DNA of 12,019 nt from the NCBI GenBank assembly GCA_903938205.1, contig CAJACJ010000075.1:1-12019 (forward strand), read 5' to 3'. Position numbers and translations under genes: made by a program. This stretch comes from an uncultured bacterium (GTDB taxonomy: Bacteria; Planctomycetota; Phycisphaerae; Phycisphaerales; SM1A02). The notes under the pieces are model-generated. The model was not told the origin of the DNA, made no database searches, and saw nothing but the letters and a program-made list of their open reading frames with translations. Below, piece by piece: positions 1 to 5,925 of the stretch; position 1 is the first letter of the stretch, and each line of letters opens with the position of its first letter.

Positions 1-363
1 AGAAATATTAATTTCCTCAACACCCTTTCCAAAGACAAACGCAGAAACTTTTGAACCCTTATCGAATTCAGGGCTGATTGTGACCTTATCTGGTGTCACA
101 ATACTTTTTGAAAGACCAGATTGAATAGGGACTCGTGTAACAGGGGCACTTGAAATAGTGCCGGAAACAACGGTTTTTACCGTGTTATCCTGAAGGTTTT
201 TAATTGGAATTAATCTGCCAAGTCCTCGACCAAGTTTTCCAACCGATGTTTGTGATACCAACTGCACAATCGGTTTTTCTGTCGTGCTTTCAGAGTTTAA
301 TTTCTCTGTTTTTAATGATGGTTTGATATTTTCGTCATTACTTTGATTGGGTGTATTTGACAT
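1..363 (-). CDS. parB: ParB-family chromosome partitioning protein, N-terminal part (cut by window edge)
   Basis: ParB is a CTP-dependent DNA clamp that loads at parS, spreads along DNA and stimulates the ParA ATPase to segregate replication origins. Only the first 121 codons are here. Residues 1-42 are a polar Ser/Thr/Asn/Lys-rich stretch. Residues 43-53 read GKLGRGLGRLI, the arginine-containing RGLGxGLxxLI motif that in known ParBs contacts ParA. A polar linker of about 60 residues follows, and the window ends in GKGVEEINIS, which resembles the entry to the ParB/Srx-type CTPase domain (usually continuing into I-x-PNPxQPR). The ATG at 361-363 has GGAG seven bases upstream on the minus strand. 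A perfect parS lies just upstream. No parA lies immediately upstream; that side is non-coding and then a divergent gene. The motif plus adjacent parS make the call fairly safe although the core domain is outside the window. Confidence 0.82.
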   Translation of the reverse strand, partial: MSNTPNQSNDENIKPSLKTEKLNSESTTEKPIVQLVSQTSVGKLGRGLGRLIPIKNLQDNTVKTVVSGTISSAPVTRVPIQSGLSKSIVTPDKVTISPEFDKGSKVSAFVFGKGVEEINIS

Positions 364-420
364 ATTGGGGCTCCATATTGAGGTTTATCCAATTAATGTA
401 TCACTCAAATTTCATAAGTG

Positions 421-436
421 TGTTCCACGTGGAACA
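421..436. promoter_or_regulatory. parS: parS centromere-like site (ParB binding site)
   Basis: The sequence TGTTCCACGTGGAACA is a perfect 16-bp palindrome. It matches the widely conserved bacterial parS pattern TGTTNCACGTGNAACA, with C/G at the variable position. It sits 57 bp upstream of the parB start, so it can both nucleate ParB loading for origin segregation and place ParB over the parB control region. I saw no second perfect copy in the window. Confidence 0.9.
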
Positions 437-709
437 ATTTCTATATTATGTATTATAGGACTTTAGATCCTGTTATTCATATATTTTTCGGCGTCTTTCA
501 GGCGATCATGCCTTGTTTTTGAATTGCACTTCATTGAATTTTACTATCAAACAAAATGGGATTTCAAAATGAAATCTGTTTACAAAACTAAAATTAAATT
601 TTGTGTCTTTAATTCCAACTCGCTTCATGTTGAAAAATATTTCTCGTCCATCAATGCTGCGCGTATACAGTTGCGCGGTCTAGAAAACCTAACCCCAAAC
701 GGAGTCTTT
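437..709. other. Divergent intergenic region between parB and the yceI-like gene
   Basis: This AT-rich stretch must hold the + strand promoter for the gene starting at 710, but I cannot pick one convincing -35/-10 pair. A weak hairpin (AGGCG-ATCA-TGCCT, 500-513) followed by TGTTTTT lies in the middle. It could be a leader terminator for the + strand transcript or chance. The frame of the downstream gene stays open back to 524, but the upstream codons look non-coding. No RNA gene is evident. Confidence 0.5.
452..480 (-). promoter_or_regulatory. Candidate promoter for parB
   Basis: On the minus strand a perfect TATAAT lies at 457-452. About 17 bases further upstream is a weak -35 (ATGAAT at 480-475, three of six consensus bases). 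A start near 445 would put parS (421-436) inside the first transcribed bases, where bound ParB could block elongation. The -10 overlaps an imperfect inverted repeat at 441-458 (CTATATTATGTATTATAG). The region is AT-rich, so a chance match is possible. Confidence 0.4.
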
Positions 710-1390
710 ATGTTTTTACCTATCACCCCAGTACTCACACTTGCCACCACTTTAATATTGATGTTGGCCGCAAATTCGCAACAAAATTCTAATACTCCAA
801 GCACGCAGACGCCACCAGTGGTGACGCCCACACCAAACGCATCACCTACGCAAACAATCACAAAGCAAACATCAAGCGCCGCAACGGCCTGGAAAATTGA
901 TGACACGCACTCAATGGGATTATTCCGAGTCCAACACTTTGGCGCAGGAATGTTCTGGGGAAGATTTGATGGTGTCATCGGAACAATCACAACAAGTGGA
1001 ACACCGATGGAGACTCTCGCCCTCAATGTGGTCATAGACACCAACTCCGTATCAAGCGCGAATAAAGATTTAGATTCGCACCTTCGAAGTCCAGATTTCT
1101 TCAGTGTGAAAGAATTTCCGGAAATGTCGTTTGTAAGCACTTCCTCTAAAAAACTTGAAGGCAACACGTGGTCTGTCAACGGTAATTTGACTATGCACGG
1201 AGTCACGAAACCAATCACGGTGAATATGGAAATGACTGGTCAATCAGAATCCGCACGCGGAAATAAAATAGGATTTGAAGCCGTTTTTACAATTGATCGC
1301 AGTGAATTTGGAATGACCTACGGAATTGAAAAAAATGCAATCGGGAAAAGTGTGCGGATTATTGTCGCGCTTGAAGCCACCTCTTCTTAA
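710..1390 (+). CDS. YceI-family exported protein with Pro/Thr/Gln-rich linker
   Basis: YceI-family proteins are lipocalin-like beta-barrels that bind isoprenoid-type lipids; most bacterial members are periplasmic and their physiological role is often unknown. The 226-residue product begins with a hydrophobic signal (residues 1-20) and a likely signal peptidase I site near LAANS; there is no lipobox cysteine. Residues 24-60 form a Pro/Thr/Ser/Gln-rich linker. The YceI domain spans about 61-225: it opens with WKIDDTHSMGLFRVQHFG and continues with DSHLRSPDFFSVKEFPEMSF, LTMHGVTKPITVNM and the closing IDRSEFGM. The start was set at the ATG at 710 because GGAG lies five bases upstream and the signal peptide begins there; the same frame is open upstream without a convincing start. 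The long low-complexity linker suggests the barrel is held away from the membrane or from the signal-peptide end. Confidence 0.88.
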   Translation: MFLPITPVLTLATTLILMLAANSQQNSNTPSTQTPPVVTPTPNASPTQTITKQTSSAATAWKIDDTHSMGLFRVQHFGAGMFWGRFDGVIGTITTSGTPMETLALNVVIDTNSVSSANKDLDSHLRSPDFFSVKEFPEMSFVSTSSKKLEGNTWSVNGNLTMHGVTKPITVNMEMTGQSESARGNKIGFEAVFTIDRSEFGMTYGIEKNAIGKSVRIIVALEATSS

Positions 1391-1507
1391 TTCATCCCAT
1401 AGACCAGCGCTTGCTCCCAATAAAAGTGGGGGATAGACGTGGTGATTTCTTCAAATTACACAAGAGCGTTTTCTGTGGCCCATTATTGCGATTGAAAGGT
1501 TTCCAAT

Positions 1508-2356
1508 ATGGAAATGCAAATCTTGTTGTTTGGGATTGCGTTGCCAGTTATTTTTGGTGTTGCATTCAGCGTGTGGCGAGTGACCCGCTCTCGCGCGTTT
1601 AGTTTTGGTAGTTTTTTTGGCGTTGTCATAGCGATCGTTTTATTGACAAGCGCAATCTCCGAAGACTCGCTTCAGAATTTTACAACACTGAATAGATGGC
1701 TGTGGTTTCCGTGCTCTATTTTGTTATGTGGGTTTATAACGGGCATTGGTGATTTATTTTCTCGCTCATTTGGCGCGCGTGTATTTATTTCATGCTCATC
1801 CGTAATTTTGGGCGCACTTTTTATGGATATCCCCGAATGGGGAAATGTGACAAGCCGATTAGTGCTTGGAATGGCAACCGCCCTCTGTTCCACATTATTA
1901 TTTGTTGTAGTTCAAAGACGAAATTTTTTTTCAACTTCCATTTCGCTTAGTTTTGCCTTGATTGCACCCTCGGTACTTGCAATGCTTTCGGGATTTGCAA
2001 AGCTTGCCGTACCTATTGGCGCGGCTTCTTGCTGTCTTGGATTTGTTTCACTGGTGCGATTAGCCACTCAATCAAAAGCGCCGCTGAACGAGTGTGTTGG
2101 CTTTAGTGGCGCGGTTGTAATCGCATGTATTGCCGCTCTTGGCGCAGCGACTGGTTGGAGTTACGACACAAACGAGATTCCTATTGCCGCCTGGTTACTT
2201 GCCTCAATCGCGCCCCTTGGTTTGTGGCTGGGTGAATTACCCTTTATTCGTTTGCGTCCAACACTCTCTGCGTGGGCGCGAATCTTGGGATGCGTCATAC
2301 TTGCCGCATCATCTATCTTTATCACTGTGTTTGCATTGAATTCATCCAGTCCCTAG
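1508..2356 (+). CDS. Polytopic membrane protein of unknown function (about 10 TM segments)
   Basis: I do not recognise the family. The 282-residue product is strongly hydrophobic, with likely membrane segments near residues 4-23, 33-50, 65-84, 89-106, 117-135, 143-162, 165-186, 197-215, 225-246 and 256-277. Short charged loops such as RVTRSR (24-29) and QRRN (136-139) separate them. No catalytic signature, nucleotide-binding motif or transporter motif is visible. Several cysteines (69, 74, 96, 127, 175, 176, 186, 197, 207, 262) are scattered without a metal-site pattern. The ATG at 1508 is preceded by AAAGG with eight bases of spacing; a second ATG two codons later is an alternative. It follows the YceI gene by 117 bp and precedes the lipoprotein gene by about 46 bp, so the three could be co-transcribed. 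Role in the inner membrane is inferred from hydrophobicity only. Confidence 0.75.
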   Translation: MEMQILLFGIALPVIFGVAFSVWRVTRSRAFSFGSFFGVVIAIVLLTSAISEDSLQNFTTLNRWLWFPCSILLCGFITGIGDLFSRSFGARVFISCSSVILGALFMDIPEWGNVTSRLVLGMATALCSTLLFVVVQRRNFFSTSISLSFALIAPSVLAMLSGFAKLAVPIGAASCCLGFVSLVRLATQSKAPLNECVGFSGAVVIACIAALGAATGWSYDTNEIPIAAWLLASIAPLGLWLGELPFIRLRPTLSAWARILGCVILAASSIFITVFALNSSSP

Positions 2357-2402
2357 GTCGTTGAATAAACTGAAACACACTCTACTGAATCTCCTGACGG
2401 CC

Positions 2403-3389
2403 ATGAAACGCGCGCGCAATCCGCTTGTTGTGATTTTGGCTTTGATGTTTCAACTTGGTTGTTTTCCGCGTCCGCTTGATTTGCAAATGAAGGATTCTGT
2501 AAATAACAAGCCGGTTGAGGGGGTCACTATTCATCGCCACAGTGTGACTTTACTTTCACTGTTGCCAACGAATTCCAACGCCGTGAAAAGTGACTCTTCT
2601 GGCGATGCACGAATTTGGATTCCACCATTCAATACAAAACTGACTTTTCTGGAGCCTGGATTTGAGCCGGCCTCGATCGGTATTTTTTCATCTAAAACAA
2701 CAACCAGCATGCTTGCCACGGAAAGTTCGTCGCACATGGTGTTGCGCTTTGATGATCTTGATGGGAAGACGAAACAAACAGTCGCGATAGCTCCGGTGAA
2801 ATATGTTGAGATTTCAGTAAGAGTGATTGATGAAACAACGGGCGCGCCAATTGATGACGCCGAAGTATTGGCCACAACTTTTTTATACTTGCCACTGCCC
2901 GGACTTGAGGATCGCTGGGGATTTCCTGATTTGCAAAATCAGCGAAGTAATTCTTTCGGTCGATCCGCAATTCGACATGCCTCTGGTTTTCGTAATGTCA
3001 TCACCGTGCGAAAGCCGGGTTATCAAGAGGTGCGGCAGGATTTTCTTGCAAGTAATTCTAAATCTGAATTCATTCTTAAACTTCGACGCCTTGAAACCAA
3101 AACGATTCTGTTTAAAACTTTTGATTCAGAGAGTAAAAAAAATATCGAGAATGTTGTGGTTCGGTTGGATGAGCAGCGCAACGGCCTTCCACCGGACCCG
3201 AACGCGTTTGCTGTTGTTAGCGATGCGACCGGAATAACTCCGCCGGTCCCAATTCCAAACCTTATGCCACTTGTAATTGAAACTGCTTGTGTTGGGTATC
3301 GACGATTTTCCTTGGGTCTTGATTGGCGCTCAATAAAGGAGGGTGAAGTGATTAAAATTCCTTTGCAAAAAAAGGGCTGGTTTGAGTAG
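2403..3389 (+). CDS. Probable lipoprotein with three carboxypeptidase-regulatory-like repeats
   Basis: The 328-residue product starts MKRARNPLVVILALMFQLGC, a basic N-terminus, a hydrophobic core and a cysteine at residue 20. The lipobox is imperfect (QLG-C), so lipidation is likely rather than certain. The rest contains three units of similar layout, about 26-93, 135-212 and 234-304. Each opens with a hydrophobic strand and an Asp (MKDSVNNKPVEGV, VIDETTGAPIDDA, FDSESKKNIENV), has a mid-unit S-[DN]-x2-G (SDSSG, SNSFG, SDATG), and ends with a Gly-aromatic turn (EPGFEP, KPGYQE, CVGYRR). This resembles carboxypeptidase-regulatory-like/Ig-like beta-sandwich domains of cell-surface proteins; no enzyme motif is visible. 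A TTG at 2361 would add 14 residues, but the ATG at 2403 places the positive charges correctly for a signal peptide. It closely follows the unknown membrane protein. Function is unknown. Confidence 0.72.
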   Translation: MKRARNPLVVILALMFQLGCFPRPLDLQMKDSVNNKPVEGVTIHRHSVTLLSLLPTNSNAVKSDSSGDARIWIPPFNTKLTFLEPGFEPASIGIFSSKTTTSMLATESSSHMVLRFDDLDGKTKQTVAIAPVKYVEISVRVIDETTGAPIDDAEVLATTFLYLPLPGLEDRWGFPDLQNQRSNSFGRSAIRHASGFRNVITVRKPGYQEVRQDFLASNSKSEFILKLRRLETKTILFKTFDSESKKNIENVVVRLDEQRNGLPPDPNAFAVVSDATGITPPVPIPNLMPLVIETACVGYRRFSLGLDWRSIKEGEVIKIPLQKKGWFE

Positions 3390-3450
3390 CGCCAATTTCC
3401 ATAAAGTCATTTTTTAAATTTCAAGACCGCCGTCATTTTGACTTGGTGAA

Positions 3451-3888
3451 ATGATGTCGCTCGCATATCGTGCCACAATCATGACAACTTCATCAGTAAG
3501 AACATGCAAGGGCAGCGAGTGCGTGACTCACGGAATTCGCATCACGGTTGAGCCGCGTTACTTGCCGTCGCATTCGGATCCGGACAATGGACGATATTTG
3601 TTCAACTACAAAGTGGTCATGCACAACGAGGGACAAAGTTGCGCGCGTCTTCGCAGCCGCAAGTGGGTCATTGTTGACTCCGCGGGCGAGCGACATGAGG
3701 TGCAGGGGTTGGGCGTTGTGGGTCACCATCCAAATTTATCTCCAGGTGATCATTTTGAATATTCAAGTTTTTGTCCGCTGCAAACCGCGTGGGGAACCAT
3801 GCAGGGGACATACGTCATGGAGCGCGATGATGGATCTTTATTCGAAGTTGAGATCGCGCGATTTTTTCTGATTGGTCCACACCAGTGA
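3451..3888 (+). CDS. apaG: ApaG domain protein
   Basis: ApaG is a small immunoglobulin/fibronectin-like beta-sandwich protein, also known as Co2+/Mg2+ efflux protein ApaG from Salmonella genetics; its molecular role is unsettled. The 145-residue product shows the family signature: IRITVEPRYLPSHSDPDNGRYLF (roughly 30-52), YKVVMHNEG, ARLRSRKWVIVDSAG, EVQGLGVVGHHPNLSPGDHFEYSSF, then CPLQTAWGTMQGTY and the closing FEVEIARFFL. It has a 20-30 residue N-terminal extension of low conservation. Three starts are possible: the tandem ATGs at 3451 and 3454 (GGTG at 3445-3448 suits the second) and the ATG at 3481; I kept the first. The gene does not neighbour ksgA or apaH as in enterobacteria. Its stop codon overlaps the asd start by 4 nt, which suggests co-translation. 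Confidence 0.93.
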   Translation: MMSLAYRATIMTTSSVRTCKGSECVTHGIRITVEPRYLPSHSDPDNGRYLFNYKVVMHNEGQSCARLRSRKWVIVDSAGERHEVQGLGVVGHHPNLSPGDHFEYSSFCPLQTAWGTMQGTYVMERDDGSLFEVEIARFFLIGPHQ

Positions 3889-4958
3889 GTGGTGTGAACG
3901 CGGGTGCATCACCGGCATTGTCCACGACAAAAAATTCGAAAGCTGGAACGAAAACTTTTTGTGTTTCAGTCATCGGCGCAACTGGCGCGGTTGGCCGAGA
4001 AGTCATTCAACTGCTTGAGAAACGAAACTTTCCAATTTCGCAGTTGCGCCTATTTTGCAGCGAGCGATCCGCTGGGGAAAAATTCCAGTTTTGCGGACAA
4101 ACTCTAGCGGCGCAAACCATTGATCGTGGGGCATTGGCGGGAAGCGACTACGCGATTTTGTGCGCAGACGCCGCAACCGCGCGCGCGTTGGCGCCCATGC
4201 TGGCGGAATTAAATATTATTGCGGTGGATAATTCAAGCGCGTTTCGTACGGATCCTGCCATTCCTCTTGTTGTTCCCGAAATAAATGGTGAAACGTTAAA
4301 GGGCAAACCAATCTTGGTGGCAAATCCAAATTGCACCACGATTATTTCTTTAATGGTCGCCGCTCCTCTGCATCGCGTGGCGCATCTGGAACGAATGACC
4401 GCCTGTTCCTATCAAGCCGTCTCTGGCGCTGGCCTTGCAGGCATGCATGAGTTGGAATCTCAAACTCGAGCGTGGGCCGCCGGTGAAAAAGTTGCGGGTC
4501 AATTATTTCCAAGGCCGATTTTATTTAATGTGTTTCCACACAACTCTGCCCGCCAATCTGATGGATCCAATGAGGAGGAACACAAACTTGTTCGTGAAAG
4601 TCGGCGAATTTTAGGTCATGATCACTTGCGAGTAAGCGCCACCTGTGTTCGTGTTCCAACACTGCGTGCCCACGCCGTTGCATTGCACCTGGAATTTGCA
4701 AATGCAATTTCTCCCGCACAAGCACTGAATATTCTTGCGCATGCGCCCGGTGTGCGCGTGGTAGATGAATCCAATGGCGATCAACCGGCCGACCCGCAAA
4801 TGGTTTCCGGCCTTGATGAAGTTTTGGTTTCAAGAATTCGTGTTGACCACGGCGGCGCCCCAGGAAAGTCATTGGCGCTGTGGGTGGTTGGGGATCAGTT
4901 GCTCAAGGGTGCTGCGCTGAACGCCGTTCAAATTGTTGAATTTTTAATCGAGGCCTAA
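3885..4958 (+). CDS. asd: Aspartate-semialdehyde dehydrogenase
   Basis: ASADH reduces L-aspartyl-4-phosphate to L-aspartate 4-semialdehyde with NADPH, the branch point toward lysine/diaminopimelate, threonine, methionine and isoleucine. It acts in the cytoplasm, usually as a dimer or tetramer. The 357-residue product has the Rossmann loop GATGAVG (31-37), the catalytic cysteine Cys150 in NPNCTT, the SYQAVSGAG loop (175-183), the substrate-binding stretch EEEHKLVRESRRIL (230-243), CVRVPTLRAH with the probable acid/base His263, and the C-terminal KGAALNAVQI helix (341-350). Around His263 the usual GHS reads AHA, a mild deviation. The GTG start overlaps the apaG stop by 4 nt; another in-frame GTG at 3894 would shorten the non-conserved 24-residue N-terminus slightly. 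The length is normal for the family once this tail is discounted. Confidence 0.96.
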   Translation: MSGVNAGASPALSTTKNSKAGTKTFCVSVIGATGAVGREVIQLLEKRNFPISQLRLFCSERSAGEKFQFCGQTLAAQTIDRGALAGSDYAILCADAATARALAPMLAELNIIAVDNSSAFRTDPAIPLVVPEINGETLKGKPILVANPNCTTIISLMVAAPLHRVAHLERMTACSYQAVSGAGLAGMHELESQTRAWAAGEKVAGQLFPRPILFNVFPHNSARQSDGSNEEEHKLVRESRRILGHDHLRVSATCVRVPTLRAHAVALHLEFANAISPAQALNILAHAPGVRVVDESNGDQPADPQMVSGLDEVLVSRIRVDHGGAPGKSLALWVVGDQLLKGAALNAVQIVEFLIEA

Positions 4959-5033
4959 TTTTAAATTCGCCAACCACTCATGTGTAATGGTTTGAAATAC
5001 AAATTAATTTCACGGCGACTGCAAAATCGGCAA

Positions 5034-5068
5034 GCCGTAAATTGTGTTGGCATTTGTATGCCGTAAAT
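5034..5068. repeat. Short direct repeat and weak hairpin between convergent asd and trpC
   Basis: In the 160-bp gap between the convergent 3' ends of asd and trpC, GCCGTAAAT occurs twice (5034-5042 and 5060-5068). Between and overlapping these copies is a small hairpin, GGCAT-TTGT-ATGCC (5049-5062), followed by GTAAATATTTTTG. It could act as a weak intrinsic terminator for asd. The stem is only 5 bp and the T-run is interrupted, so this is tentative. I see no separate terminator for trpC. Confidence 0.3.
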
Positions 5069-5118
5069 ATTTTTGAGTCTAATTTTTGAAATGGCAAATG
5101 AAAACAAATTGAAATGAC

Positions 5119-5925
5119 CTAAACCCCACGCATTTCACGCAGCGCTTGGCCTGGGTCGGGTTGACGAAGCAAGTGCTCGCCAACAAGAACAATTCCAACC
5201 TCGTGTTGTTGCAGGCGCTGAATATCTTGCGCGGTGCGAATTCCACTTTCACTCACCACCACGCGGCGATCCTCAATTAAATCAACCATGCGAAATGTGT
5301 GGGCCAAATCCGTTGTCATGGTCTTGAGATTTCTATTATTGATACCCAAAAGGGAGTAGCCAGCGTGTGGAAAGCCGACATGATTTTGCACGCGGTACAA
5401 ACTTTCAACATCATGCACCTCTAACAAAATAGTCAGGCCTAGTTCGACGGCGAGAATTTGATAATCAACAATGTCTTGTTCGGTCAAGCATTCGGCGATC
5501 AATAAAATTGCGTCGGCGCCAGCCGCTCGACTTTCCCAAATTTGCCAACTATCAACAATAAAATCTTTTCGCAGAACAGGGAGGGGAACCGCTTCACGAA
5601 TGCGTTCTATGAAATCCAAATGTCCACCAAAGTCGTCCTCATCGGTTAGGCAACTAATGGCTGCAGCGCCAGCTTGGTGATAGCGTTGGGCAATGTCCAC
5701 GGGATCAAAATCATTGCGAATAAGTCCGGCGGACGGGCTCTTCTTTTTAATTTCCGCTATGACACGAACCGGCTCCGCGCTATCCCGCACAACAGCGCGA
5801 AAGAAATTTCGCGGACGGGGCATAGAACGCACCTTGTCTTGTAGAAGTTCCAGTGGTGAGTGTTGCTTGCGCGCTTCTACTTCTATTACTTTTCTTGCAA
5901 CAATTTTCTGGAGTGCGTTGAGCAT
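5119..5925 (-). CDS. trpC: Indole-3-glycerol-phosphate synthase
   Basis: This enzyme converts 1-(2-carboxyphenylamino)-1-deoxyribulose 5-phosphate to indole-3-glycerol phosphate, with loss of CO2 and water, in tryptophan synthesis. The 268-residue (beta/alpha)8 barrel has all the family landmarks: the N-terminal helix MLNALQKIVARKVIEVEARK, AEIKKKSPSAG (58-67, phosphate/substrate lysine), LTDEDDFGG (93-101), LRKDFIVDSWQIWES (118-132, catalytic lysine), ADAILLIA (137-144), LLEVHD (167-172, catalytic glutamate), GINNRNL (194-200) and SESGI (225-229). The start at 5925 matches the normal beginning of the family (MLxxLxKIVARK). The frame continues upstream to a GTG at 6009, but those residues do not fit the family. 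No clear Shine-Dalgarno precedes 5925. The gene stands alone, without other trp genes next to it, on the strand opposite to its neighbours. Confidence 0.96.
   Translation of the reverse strand: MLNALQKIVARKVIEVEARKQHSPLELLQDKVRSMPRPRNFFRAVVRDSAEPVRVIAEIKKKSPSAGLIRNDFDPVDIAQRYHQAGAAAISCLTDEDDFGGHLDFIERIREAVPLPVLRKDFIVDSWQIWESRAAGADAILLIAECLTEQDIVDYQILAVELGLTILLEVHDVESLYRVQNHVGFPHAGYSLLGINNRNLKTMTTDLAHTFRMVDLIEDRRVVVSESGIRTAQDIQRLQQHEVGIVLVGEHLLRQPDPGQALREMRGV

Noticed and set aside
441..468. dif-like Xer recombination site near parS
   Set aside because: The TATTATGTATTATA words recall the centre of E. coli dif, but the flanking arms do not match. dif normally lies at the terminus while parS marks the origin region.
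524..709. Upstream in-frame extension of the YceI-family gene (62 extra residues)
   Set aside because: The extension resembles translated AT-rich non-coding DNA. It would bury the signal peptide, and a GGAG site five bases before the ATG at 710 fixes a better start.
625..1218. 197-codon open frame on the minus strand inside the YceI-family gene
   Set aside because: It lies opposite a clear YceI domain and its product has no recognisable features, so it is a shadow frame.
1391..1507. Hairpin CTCCC-N9-GGGGG after the YceI-family gene as an intrinsic terminator
   Set aside because: The short stem includes a G-T pair and no T-run follows.
5693..5917. Long upstream extension of the CPBP protease frame, antisense to trpC, including a signal-peptide-like hydrophobic stretch
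   Set aside because: The hydrophobic residues are what the complement of a Lys/Glu-rich helix (TrpC N-terminus) produces. The segment overlaps a well-conserved gene, and no good start is needed there.
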